Part shown: piece by piece, positions 8,436 to 15,488 of the stretch
Numbering within the stretch: position 1 is the first letter of the stretch
Layout of the letters: each line of letters starts with the position of its first letter
Assembly: GCA_004558805.1 (NCBI GenBank)
Contig: SFDE01000011.1
Span: 62,001-126,000, forward strand
Source of the DNA: Faecalibacterium prausnitzii
Lineage (GTDB): Bacteria; Bacillota; Clostridia; Oscillospirales; Ruminococcaceae
DNA length: 64,000 nt
Direction: 5' to 3'
The notes under the pieces: generated by a model
The model's database searches: none
What the model was told of the DNA's origin: nothing
What the model saw: only the letters and a program-made list of their open reading frames with translations
Program-made: the position numbers and the translations under genes

Positions 8436-8879
8436 TCAGTGACCGCAGCTCTCGCAGTGTTCGCAGTCCTCTTCCAGCTTGCCCACGATGGGTTCCGGGT
8501 CGATGCCCAGACGGCGGTAGTAGTCGGACAGAGCCGCCTTTACTGCCTGCTCGGCAAGGACGGAGCAGTGGACCTTGATGGGGGGCAGACCGTCCAGAGC
8601 CTCCACCACAGCCTTGTTGGTGAGCTTCAGTGCCTGATCGATGGTCTTGCCCTTGATGAGGTCGGTTGCCATGCTGCTGGTGGCAATTGCTGCACCGCAG
8701 CCAAAGGTCAGGAACTTTACGTCCACGATCACATTGTTCTCGATCTTCAGGTACATGCGCATGATGTCGCCGCACTTGGGGTTGCCCACTTCACCTACGC
8801 CGTTGGCATCGGGGAGCTCGCCCACGTTGTGGGGGTTTGCAAAATGCTCCATGACCTTTGCGCTATACATACTTGCCAT
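8436..8879 (-). CDS. iscU: NifU/IscU-type iron-sulfur cluster scaffold with Cys-rich tail
   Basis: 147 residues. A scaffold on which the partner desulfurase and an iron source build Fe-S clusters. The family start YSAKVMEHFANPHNVG is present, with ligand cysteines in NPKCGD (Cys36), FLTFGCGAA and VHCSV. The C-terminus adds DCEHCESCGH, a CxxCxxC tail absent from E. coli IscU. The start at 8879 is supported by GGGAG 9 bases upstream. It lies 1 base after iscS, so the two are co-transcribed and translationally linked. The tail may bind an extra metal ion; that is inference. Confidence 0.92.
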   Translation of the reverse strand: MASMYSAKVMEHFANPHNVGELPDANGVGEVGNPKCGDIMRMYLKIENNVIVDVKFLTFGCGAAIATSSMATDLIKGKTIDQALKLTNKAVVEALDGLPPIKVHCSVLAEQAVKAALSDYYRRLGIDPEPIVGKLEEDCEHCESCGH

Positions 8880-8880
8880 C

Positions 8881-10098
8881 TTACTGTTCTCCCTTCATGC
8901 TGAACTGACGAGCCATGTTCTGACCCTGCAGCCACATACAACTCATTGCACGGCGGCGGGGGATCACATCCTCCAGCACATCGCACAGATATTTTGCTTC
9001 TTCCATGGTATTCTGGGGTCCAAAGCTGAACCGCATGGAGCCATGACCGATCTCCTCCGGCACGCCGATGCTCAGCAGCACATGGCTGGGGTCCAGACTG
9101 TCGGAGTTGCAGGCGGAACCGGTGGAGGCGCAGATGCCGTGCATATCCAGATCCAGCAGGATGGTCTCACCTTCCAGACCCGGGAAGCTGATGTTCACAT
9201 TGCCGGGCAGGCGATGCTCCACACCGCCGTTGAGCCGTGCCTCCGGGATGTTCTTCAGCACCCGGTCGATGACGTAGTCCCGCAGCTTGCGCTCCTGTGC
9301 CATCCGCTCTTCCAGATGGGAGGTAGCAAGCTCCAGTGCCTTGCCCATGCCGGCGATGCCTGCCACGTTCTCGGTACCGGCACGGTGACGCGCCTCCTGG
9401 CTGCCGCCGTCAATAAGGTTCTGGGGCCAGATGCCCTTGCGGCAGTACAGAGCGCCCACGCCCTTGGGACCGTTGAACTTGTGGGCGCTCATGGACAGCA
9501 TATCCACGCCCAGCTCCTTGACGTCCACCGGGATGGTACCCACTGCCTGCACTGCATCGGTGTGCATCCACACACCGTGCTTGTGGGCGATCTCTGCGAT
9601 CTCCTTGATGGGCTGGATGGTGCCGATCTCGTTGTTAGCCATCATGATGCTGATCAGCGCCGTATCCGGACGGATGGCAGCCTCCACATCCTCGGGGCGG
9701 ATATAGCCCTCTGCGGTGGGGCGCACATAGGTGATCTCAAAGCCCATGCGCTCCAGTGCCGCCATGCTGTGCATGATGGCGTGGTGCTCAAAGGCACTGG
9801 TGATCAGGTGCTTTTTGTTCTGGCGTGCCTTGGTAAAGGCGGTGCCCTTTACTGCCCAGTTGTCTGCCTCGGAACCGCAGCCGGTAAAGAAGATCTCTGC
9901 CGGGGCGGCATTGATCGCCTTTGCCACCTGTGCACGACCGGCATCCACAAACTCTTTTGCCTCATAACCCACGCTGTAATGGCTGCTGGGGTTGCCGCAT
10001 GCTCCGCTCAGTGCTTCCACCATAACGGCAAGCACCTCCGGTGCGCAGGCGGTGGTGGCAGCGTTGTCCAGATAGACCACTTTCTCCGTGTTTTCCAT
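8881..10098 (-). CDS. iscS: Cysteine desulfurase, IscS/NifS family
   Basis: 405 residues. A PLP enzyme converting L-cysteine to alanine and enzyme-bound persulfide for Fe-S assembly. Seen: YLDNAATTACAPEVL at the N-terminus, the PLP lysine in MSAHKFNGPKGVGAL, the catalytic Cys loop in ASTGSACNSDSLDPSHVL, and SMRFSFGPQNT near the end. Length is normal. The first gene of an iscS-iscU unit, preceded by AGGA and a strong promoter (10180-10209) whose spacer holds a perfect dyad. An IscR-like Rrf2 regulator is encoded 1 kb away. The C-terminal extension (RRRAMSCMWLQGQNMARQFS) is unusual for IscS and may be lineage-specific. Confidence 0.95.
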   Translation of the reverse strand: MENTEKVVYLDNAATTACAPEVLAVMVEALSGACGNPSSHYSVGYEAKEFVDAGRAQVAKAINAAPAEIFFTGCGSEADNWAVKGTAFTKARQNKKHLITSAFEHHAIMHSMAALERMGFEITYVRPTAEGYIRPEDVEAAIRPDTALISIMMANNEIGTIQPIKEIAEIAHKHGVWMHTDAVQAVGTIPVDVKELGVDMLSMSAHKFNGPKGVGALYCRKGIWPQNLIDGGSQEARHRAGTENVAGIAGMGKALELATSHLEERMAQERKLRDYVIDRVLKNIPEARLNGGVEHRLPGNVNISFPGLEGETILLDLDMHGICASTGSACNSDSLDPSHVLLSIGVPEEIGHGSMRFSFGPQNTMEEAKYLCDVLEDVIPRRRAMSCMWLQGQNMARQFSMKGEQ

Positions 10099-10179
10099 GG
10101 GAATTATCCTTTCTTATTGAAGGCGGGTGCCGGAGGGAGTGACCCCCGCCTGCGCCCGCAGGTTCCTTTTAACGGATAA

Positions 10180-10209
10180 GTTATACCATACTATCTCCTA
10201 GTATGTCAA
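10180..10209 (-). promoter_or_regulatory. isc promoter with a perfect 19-bp dyad between -35 and -10
   Basis: On the minus strand TTGACA (10209-10204), an 18-base spacer, TATAAC (10185-10180). The spacer is almost filled by CATACTA-N5-TAGTATG (10187-10205). A bound repressor would block RNA polymerase. The obvious candidate is the Rrf2 protein at 11154, whose own promoter carries the matching half ATACTAGGGA. Confidence 0.75.
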
Positions 10210-10242
10210 TAGGAATACAGGAAATTCATGATTCTGTTGCGA

Positions 10243-10674
10243 TCAGCGACCTTTTCCGGTGAGTTTTCCCAGCAGGACCTTCCATTTGGGGTAGCCCCAG
10301 CGCTTATCCTCGGCAAAATCGTCTGCCAGCTTCCAAGGGAACACGCCCCCGTCAAAATAGAGGTTCCCCGCCTCGTCCACCCGGTCCAGCTTTTTGGGCA
10401 GATAGTCCTCGTCGTAGTAGCTCTTGCGGCGGTCCGGCAGCACCCAGTGGAGGGTGCCGTCCGGGTCCATATGGTCCGCCCATACCCCGAACACAAAGGT
10501 GGCAGCCTCACCGTAGCAGTGCTGCTCAAAGCGGATCGCCCCATCGTAGTAGAACTTGATTACTTCCAACGTGCCGGACTCCTTTTTGCCGTCCCTGCCC
10601 AGAGTGGGGCGGTAGTCCTGCTGATAGCGGCAGCCGCAGTGGGTGCCGGCAAAGTCTTTTGCATGGAATTCCAT
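10243..10674 (-). CDS. Conserved-looking protein of unknown function
   Basis: 143 residues, cytoplasmic, not recognised. Start ATG at 10674 chosen because AAAGGAAAAAG lies just upstream. Features: an early HCGC pair of cysteines in AGTHCGCRYQQDY; many aromatic and acidic residues; a motif-like stretch GVWADHMDPDGTLHW; and a basic C-terminus. It sits between iscS and the rhodanese gene on the same strand, 41 bases after the rhodanese, so it is probably co-transcribed with it. A sulfur or Fe-S link is suggested only by position. Confidence 0.6.
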   Translation of the reverse strand: MEFHAKDFAGTHCGCRYQQDYRPTLGRDGKKESGTLEVIKFYYDGAIRFEQHCYGEAATFVFGVWADHMDPDGTLHWVLPDRRKSYYDEDYLPKKLDRVDEAGNLYFDGGVFPWKLADDFAEDKRWGYPKWKVLLGKLTGKGR

Positions 10675-10714
10675 GGTCTTTTTCCTTTCTGCTCCATTCG
10701 GCGGCAAGGCGTTT

Positions 10715-11038
10715 TCAGAAGCTTCCCTCAAAATCCCCTTCGATCTCATAGGGCCAGCTCAGGATGCCTCCCAGATCGTAAAGGTTCGTATAGCCCAGCT
10801 TTTCCAGCTTCTGCACGGCGTCGGCGCTGCGGCGTCCGGTGCGGCAGTAGATGAGCCATACAGCGTCCTTGTCCGGCATCACCTCTCCGGCACGGGACAC
10901 CACCTCTCCCAGCGGCAGCAGCTTTGCCCCGGGGATGTGCCCGATGGCAAACTCATCCGGCTCCCGCACATCCACGGCACATGCCTTGCCGGCGTCCAGC
11001 AGCCGGATGGCGGCGGCGGCGTTGATCTTCTCACTCAT
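10715..11038 (-). CDS. Single-domain rhodanese (sulfurtransferase)
   Basis: 107 residues forming one rhodanese fold. Visible: the early strand KACAVDVREPDEFAIGHIPGA and the active-site loop IYCRTGRRSADA, with Cys as the persulfide carrier. Such proteins move sulfane sulfur in the cytoplasm. Start ATG at 11038 with AAGGAGCT upstream. It lies head-to-head with the Rrf2 regulator gene; a TTGTGC-N17-TATCAT promoter overlaps the regulator's promoter on the other strand. The setting next to iscSU fits sulfur trafficking, though the physiological acceptor is unknown. Confidence 0.9.
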   Translation of the reverse strand: MSEKINAAAAIRLLDAGKACAVDVREPDEFAIGHIPGAKLLPLGEVVSRAGEVMPDKDAVWLIYCRTGRRSADAVQKLEKLGYTNLYDLGGILSWPYEIEGDFEGSF

Positions 11039-11098
11039 GGTTTCTCAGCTCCTTGTGATCATCTTTCTATCCATCCTATGATAGCAGACCTTTTTTGT

Positions 11099-11127
11099 TT
11101 GCACAAGAGCTTTCTGCGTGCTATACT
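11099..11127 (+). promoter_or_regulatory. Promoter of the first Rrf2 regulator gene, with operator half-site
   Basis: TTGCAC-N17-TATACT. The -10 runs into ATACTAGGGA (11123-11132), similar to one arm of the isc dyad, which suggests autoregulation. Confidence 0.65.
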
Positions 11128-11153
11128 AGGGAACATAAGGAGAGAGAACCGCC

Positions 11154-11624
11154 ATGAAATTTTCCACCAAAAGCCGCTACGCCCTGCGCCTTATGGCAGA
11201 GCTGGCACGCTATGCCCCCGGCACCACCGTTTCCCTCAAGGAGATCAGCGACCGGCAGAATCTGAGCCTGAAATATCTGGAGCAGATCGTTACCCCGCTG
11301 GCACGGGTGGGTCTGGTCAAAAGCGAGCGGGGCAGTCAGGGAGGCTACCGCCTGACCAAGACCCCGGCAGACTACACCGCCGGGGAGATCCTCCGTGCCA
11401 TCGAGGGCAGTGTGGCACCCATCCCCTGCCTTGGCAGCGAGACCAACGAGTGCCCCATGTCCGAGCAGTGCTTCACCCTGCCTTTCTGGGCGGGACTGGA
11501 TGAGGTGATCAACCAGTACATCGACAGCGTGACGCTGGAACAGCTTGCCAGCCAGCTGCCTTCTGTGGACGGCTCCGGCAAAAAAGAGGGCTGCTGCAGC
11601 TGCAGCACAAAAAATGAAAAATAA
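11154..11624 (+). CDS. iscR: Rrf2-family transcription factor, IscR-like with three cysteines
   Basis: 156 residues. A winged-helix DNA-binding protein (FSTKSRYALRLMAELA, then the recognition region LSLKYLEQIVTPLARVGLV and the wing GSQGGYRL). Three cysteines, Cys92, Cys100 and Cys106 (CX7CX5C), sit where E. coli IscR binds its [2Fe-2S] cluster (Cys92/98/104). A Cys-rich C-terminal tail (GCCSCS) is extra. It faces the rhodanese gene and lies 1 kb from iscSU, so regulation of Fe-S biogenesis by cluster occupancy is the likely role. The gene symbol is assigned by similarity and context; a second protein of the same type is encoded at 32302. Confidence 0.8.
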   Translation: MKFSTKSRYALRLMAELARYAPGTTVSLKEISDRQNLSLKYLEQIVTPLARVGLVKSERGSQGGYRLTKTPADYTAGEILRAIEGSVAPIPCLGSETNECPMSEQCFTLPFWAGLDEVINQYIDSVTLEQLASQLPSVDGSGKKEGCCSCSTKNEK

Positions 11625-11627
11625 GGC

Positions 11628-11656
11628 TTGACATCTGCCCGCACATCGGCTATAAT
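11628..11656 (+). promoter_or_regulatory. Promoter of tRNA-Trp
   Basis: Perfect TTGACA-N17-TATAAT starting 3 bases after the Rrf2 stop codon and 25 bases upstream of the tRNA. Confidence 0.9.
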
Positions 11657-11681
11657 AATCAAGCATTCAGCGAATGCCTAT

Positions 11682-11757
11682 AGGGGTATAGCTCAGCTGG
11701 TAGAGCAGCGGTCTCCAAAACCGCGTGCCGTGAGTTCGAAACTTACTACCCCTGCCA
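11682..11757 (+). tRNA. tRNA-Trp (anticodon CCA)
   Basis: Complete cloverleaf: acceptor AGGGGTA/TACCCCT, D arm GCTC-AGCTGGTA-GAGC, anticodon stem GCGGT/ACCGC with loop CTCCAAA (anticodon CCA), T arm GTGAG-TTCGAAA-CTTAC, discriminator G and encoded CCA. It has its own consensus promoter and terminator. Confidence 0.97.
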
Positions 11758-11761
11758 GAAA

Positions 11762-11790
11762 ACACAGGTCCTTCGGGATCTGTGTTTTTT
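11762..11790 (+). terminator. Terminator of tRNA-Trp
   Basis: ACACAGGTCC-TTCG-GGATCTGTGT followed by T residues, directly after the tRNA. Confidence 0.85.
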
Positions 11791-11869
11791 CGTTTTATGT
11801 ACGTTCTTCACAAAATCATCTGCAATTTTTTGTAGAGAACGCAGACTGGACTTTTTTGCAGGGATGCGG

Positions 11870-12050
11870 TAACATAAACTTGGAATAAGAGCGTTACCCG
11901 CACGCAGTATGCGGGGCGTCACCCGATCCGTAAGAGCTCTGCGGCATAAAGCCGCAAAGCGCTTTTCACGGTTTGGGTGTTTTTTTATTTTCCGGGCATT
12001 TTTTTGCCTGTTTCCGCAAGACAAAAAATGATAAGCAGAGCAAAGGAGAA
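11870..12050 (+). promoter_or_regulatory. Structured leader of the GH1 gene with terminator-like hairpin
   Basis: Between the tRNA-Trp terminator and the GH1 start. A possible promoter TGGACT-N17-TAACAT precedes it. The leader then holds a small hairpin CCCGCA-N7-TGCGGG (about 11897-11916). Next comes a larger nested stem (11921-11978: outer ACCC/GGGT, then CCGT/ACGG, inner GCGGC-ATAAA-GCCGC) ending in seven T residues at 11980-11986. Imperfect direct repeats CGTTACCCG and CGTCACCCG precede and enter the big stem. It is an intrinsic terminator upstream of a coding gene, so either attenuation of GH1 or a separate RNA of about 110 bases. I recognise no known riboswitch class. Confidence 0.5.
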
Positions 12051-12055
12051 AAGAC

Positions 12056-13495
12056 ATGAGCGTTTTCCGCGATGACTTTCTGTGGGGCGGCGCCTGTGCC
12101 GCCAACCAGTTCGAGGGTGCATGGGATGTGGACGGCAAGGGTGCCAGCGTGCCGGATATGTGCACCAACGGTTCCCATTCGGTGCCCAAGTGGATCACCA
12201 CCACCATCCGCCCGGACCGGCTGTACCCCAGCCATGAGGCGATCGACTTCTACCACCACTACGAGGAGGACATTGCCCTCTTTGCCGAGATGGGCTTCAA
12301 GACCTTCCGCACCTCCATCAACTGGACCCGTATCTTCCCCACCGGCATGGAGACCCAGCCCAACGAAAAGGGTCTGGAGTTCTACGACCGGGTCTTTGAC
12401 TGCTGCAAGAAGCACGGCATCGAGCCGCTGGTGACCATCAGCCACTACGAGCTGCCCTATGCTCTGGTGGAAAAGTACAACGGCTGGGCATCCCGGGAGC
12501 TCATCGAGCTTTACATGAACTACTGCAAAGTGATCTTTGAGCGGTACAAGGACAAGGTAAAGTACTGGCTCACCTTCAACGAGATCAACACCGGCACTAT
12601 GCCTCTGGGTGCTCTGCTGAACACCGGCACCGTGCGTGGCTTTGAAGGCTCCACCGCCGATGTGCCGGACAACAAGCAGGAGCGTTTTCAGGCATTGCAC
12701 CATATGTTCGTGGCAAGTGCCGAGGCGATCCGCTACGCCCACGCACACTACCCCCAGTTCAAGATGGGCTGCATGATCTGCTTTATTACCAGCTATCCCA
12801 TGACCTGCGACCCTGCCGATGTGGTGGCGACCCAGAAGCAGATGCAGATCCTGAACTGGTTCTCCTCCGATATGCATGTGCGGGGCGAGTATCCCTATTA
12901 TATGAAGCGGTACTTTGCCGAGAACGATATCACCATTCTCCAGCAGCCGGAGGACGCTGCCATCCTGAAGGAGGGCACGGTGGACTTCTACACCTTCAGC
13001 TACTACATGTCCAACTGCGTCACCACCCATAAGGATGCTGCAGACATCGGCGGCAACATCTCCACCGGCAAAAAGAACCCCTACCTGAAGGCTTCCGACT
13101 GGGGCTGGCAGATCGACCCCATTGGTCTGCGCTACACCCTCAACGAGATCTACGACCGCTACCACATCCCTCTGATGGTGGTGGAGAACGGTCTGGGTGC
13201 CTACGACGTCAAGAGCGAGGACGGCAAGATCCACGACAGCTACCGCATCGACTACCTGCGCCAGCACATCGAGCAGATGGCAGAGGCAGTCAAGGACGGT
13301 GTGGACCTGATGGGCTACACTCCTTGGGGCTGCATTGACCTGGTGTCCGCCTCCACCGGCGAGATGGCAAAGCGTTACGGCTTTATCTACGTCAACAAGT
13401 TTGACGACGGCACCGGTGACCTGAGCCGGGAGCGGAAGGACAGCTTCTACTGGTATAAAAAGGTCATCGCCTCCAACGGCGCCGATCTGGACTGA
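12056..13495 (+). CDS. Glycoside hydrolase family 1, probable 6-phospho-beta-glucosidase
   Basis: 479 residues, cytoplasmic. Full GH1 barrel: N-terminal FLWGGACAANQFEG, acid/base Glu176 in TFNEINT, nucleophile Glu377 in VVENGLG, aglycone-side WGCIDLVSASTGEMAKRYGF. The KRYGFIYV stretch near the C-terminus is typical of members that grip the 6-phosphate, pointing to 6-phospho-beta-glucosides delivered by a PTS. No PTS genes are adjacent, so substrate import must be encoded elsewhere. Start ATG with AAAGGAGAAAAG upstream. The preceding leader contains a strong terminator-like hairpin, suggesting antitermination control. Confidence 0.92.
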   Translation: MSVFRDDFLWGGACAANQFEGAWDVDGKGASVPDMCTNGSHSVPKWITTTIRPDRLYPSHEAIDFYHHYEEDIALFAEMGFKTFRTSINWTRIFPTGMETQPNEKGLEFYDRVFDCCKKHGIEPLVTISHYELPYALVEKYNGWASRELIELYMNYCKVIFERYKDKVKYWLTFNEINTGTMPLGALLNTGTVRGFEGSTADVPDNKQERFQALHHMFVASAEAIRYAHAHYPQFKMGCMICFITSYPMTCDPADVVATQKQMQILNWFSSDMHVRGEYPYYMKRYFAENDITILQQPEDAAILKEGTVDFYTFSYYMSNCVTTHKDAADIGGNISTGKKNPYLKASDWGWQIDPIGLRYTLNEIYDRYHIPLMVVENGLGAYDVKSEDGKIHDSYRIDYLRQHIEQMAEAVKDGVDLMGYTPWGCIDLVSASTGEMAKRYGFIYVNKFDDGTGDLSRERKDSFYWYKKVIASNGADLD

Positions 13496-13527
13496 GTACT
13501 GCCCCTATAAACATAGGTAAGGATCCC

Positions 13528-13557
13528 AAAGCCTGCTGCACCCGCAGCAGGCTTTTT
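13528..13557 (+). terminator. Terminator of the GH1 gene
   Basis: AAAGCCTGCTGC-ACCC-GCAGCAGGCTTTTT, 33 bases after the stop. Confidence 0.92.
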
Positions 13558-13588
13558 CGGTTTTTTCTGGCTTTTTGCAAATTCATGC

Positions 13589-13617
13589 TTGACAAGAGAC
13601 TATTCTTTCGATATAAT
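13589..13617 (+). promoter_or_regulatory. Promoter of tRNA-Asp
   Basis: Perfect TTGACA-N17-TATAAT, 53 bases upstream of the tRNA. Confidence 0.9.
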
Positions 13618-13670
13618 AAGACACGTTCCGGCGGTCAGCCGCCTTGCGAACGATGAACTTGAGCGATCAT

Positions 13671-13747
13671 GGCCCGGTAGCTCAGTTGGTTAGAGCACCA
13701 GCCTGTCACGCTGGGGGTCGTCGGTTCGAGCCCGATCCGGGTCGCCA
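13671..13747 (+). tRNA. tRNA-Asp (anticodon GTC)
   Basis: Acceptor GGCCCGG/CCGGGTC, D arm with GCTCAGTTGGTTAGAGC, anticodon stem CCAGC/GCTGG around CTGTCAC (GTC), T loop TTCGAGC, discriminator G, encoded CCA. Confidence 0.97.
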
Positions 13748-13817
13748 TTTGCTGGTTGCATCCTTCTGTTTGTATATTCTGCACAAAAATAAAAAACTTT
13801 TTCTTCCGGAACGTCAA

Positions 13818-13852
13818 TGGATATCCCTTCCAGTTTGTTATATAATTAACAT
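13818..13852 (+). promoter_or_regulatory. Promoter of the iron ADH gene with overlapping Rex-type operator
   Basis: TGGATA-N17-TATAAT (13818-13846). The -10 lies inside TTGTTAT-ATAA-TTAACAT (13835-13852), which matches the clostridial Rex consensus TTGTTAA-N4-TTAACAA at 12 of 14 arm positions with the right 4-base spacing. Rex releases DNA when NADH/NAD+ is high, so this gene is probably derepressed by reducing power. Confidence 0.7.
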
Positions 13853-13917
13853 AATAAAGAAAAAGCGGCGGTCCGCCGCATCAAGAGAGTATCTGAATAT
13901 CTGGAGGTAATTGCATT

Positions 13918-15135
13918 ATGGCTCGTTTTACTCTTCCCCGTGACCTGTACCACGGCAAGGGCGCTCTGGAAGCCCTGAAGTCCTTCACCGGCAAAAAGGC
14001 TATGATCTGTGTGGGCGGCGGCTCCATGAAGCGCTTTGGTTTTTTGGACCGTGCCGTGGAATACCTGAAGGAAGCAGGCATGGAAGTGGAGCTGTTTGAG
14101 GGCATCGAGCCCGATCCTTCTGTGGAGACCGTCATGCGGGGCGCAGAAGCCATGCTGAAGTTTGAGCCGGACTGGATCATCGCCATGGGCGGCGGCTCTC
14201 CCATTGACGCTGCCAAGGCAATGTGGATCAAGTACGAGTATCCCGAGATCACCTTTGAGGAGATGTGCAAGGTCTTTGGCATCCCGCCGCTGCGCCGCAA
14301 GGCACACTTCTGCGCCATTTCCTCCACCTCCGGCACCGCTACCGAGGTGACTGCCTTCTCCATCATCACCGATTACCAGAAGGGCATCAAGTACCCCATC
14401 GCTGACTTTGAGATCACCCCCGACGTTGCCATCGTGGACCCGGATCTTGCCGAGACCATGCCCAAGAAGCTGGTGGCACACACCGGTATGGACGCCATGA
14501 CCCACGCTGTGGAGGCATACGTTTCCACCGCTCACTGCGACTACACCGATCCTCTTGCCATCTTTGCCATCCGCATGATCCAGGGCGATCTGGTGGACAG
14601 CTACAACGGCGATATGTCCAAGCGTGACTCCATGCACAATGCCCAGTGCCTTGCCGGTATGGCATTCTCCAACGCTCTGTTGGGCATCGTCCACTCCATG
14701 GCACACAAGACCGGCGCTGCCTTTGCAGACTACGGCGCACACATCATCCACGGTGCAGCAAACGCCATGTACCTGCCCAAGGTCATCGCCTTCAACGCCA
14801 AGGACCCCGAAGCAAAGAAGCGCTATGGCGTCATCGCTGACGAGATGAAGCTGGGCGGTGCCAACGATGATGAAAAGGTCAAGCTGCTCATCGAGTACCT
14901 CCGCGGCATGAACGACGCCCTGAACATCCCTCACTGCATCAAGAACTACGGTGCCGACTCCTATCCCACCGAGCAGGGCTTTGTGCCGGAGGAAGTGTTC
15001 CTGGAGCGTCTGCCGGAGATCGCCAAGAATGCCATCGGCGACGCCTGCACCGGTTCCAACCCCCGTCAGCCCAGCCAGGAAGAGATGGAAAAGCTGCTGA
15101 AGTGCTGCTACTACGACACCGAGGTGGATTTCTGA
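13918..15135 (+). CDS. Iron-containing alcohol dehydrogenase
   Basis: 405 residues. A group III (Fe-ADH) enzyme that reduces aldehydes to alcohols with NAD(P)H. Seen: the nucleotide-binding AMGGGSPIDAAKAM, the domain signature SSTSGTATEVTAFSII, and metal-ligand histidines in HAVEAYVS, HSMAHKTGAAF and the HIIHGAAN region. Length is normal for a single-domain enzyme without the aldehyde dehydrogenase part of AdhE. Start ATG with GGAGG 9 bases upstream. A single gene with its own terminator. Its promoter carries a Rex-type dyad, which fits a role in NADH disposal during fermentation. Exact aldehyde unknown. Confidence 0.93.
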   Translation: MARFTLPRDLYHGKGALEALKSFTGKKAMICVGGGSMKRFGFLDRAVEYLKEAGMEVELFEGIEPDPSVETVMRGAEAMLKFEPDWIIAMGGGSPIDAAKAMWIKYEYPEITFEEMCKVFGIPPLRRKAHFCAISSTSGTATEVTAFSIITDYQKGIKYPIADFEITPDVAIVDPDLAETMPKKLVAHTGMDAMTHAVEAYVSTAHCDYTDPLAIFAIRMIQGDLVDSYNGDMSKRDSMHNAQCLAGMAFSNALLGIVHSMAHKTGAAFADYGAHIIHGAANAMYLPKVIAFNAKDPEAKKRYGVIADEMKLGGANDDEKVKLLIEYLRGMNDALNIPHCIKNYGADSYPTEQGFVPEEVFLERLPEIAKNAIGDACTGSNPRQPSQEEMEKLLKCCYYDTEVDF

Positions 15136-15160
15136 TCCCGGTCCTTCCCAAATAACCAGA

Positions 15161-15196
15161 AACCCCGCAGAGCCGTATGCCCTGCGGGGCTTTTTG
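15161..15196 (+). terminator. Terminator of the iron ADH gene
   Basis: CCCCGCAG-N11-CTGCGGGG followed by CTTTTT. Confidence 0.9.
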
Positions 15197-15262
15197 CTGC
15201 GCCGGGACCCTCTGCAACGCAAAAAAACACCCCGAAGCGAAAATGCCTCGAGGTGTTTGCGC

Positions 15263-15338
<76 letters not shown>

Positions 15339-15435
15339 ACGGTGACAGCTCAATTATATTACCACAGTTTTCCCGCTTTGGCAAGGGGTTTTTACAAAAA
15401 AGTTCCGGGATCCCGCAAAAAGTTTTCCCGGACGC

Positions 15436-15470
15436 AAAAGCGCCCCGCAGTTTTCCACTGCAGGGCGCTT
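15436..15470 (-). terminator. Terminator of rpoD
   Basis: 13-bp stem with one mismatch, AAGCGCCC-t-GCAG and CTGC-g-GGGCGCTT on the minus strand, followed by TTGCG; 19 bases beyond the rpoD stop. Confidence 0.75.
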
Positions 15471-15488
15471 GGATGGTTGAAAACTCTG

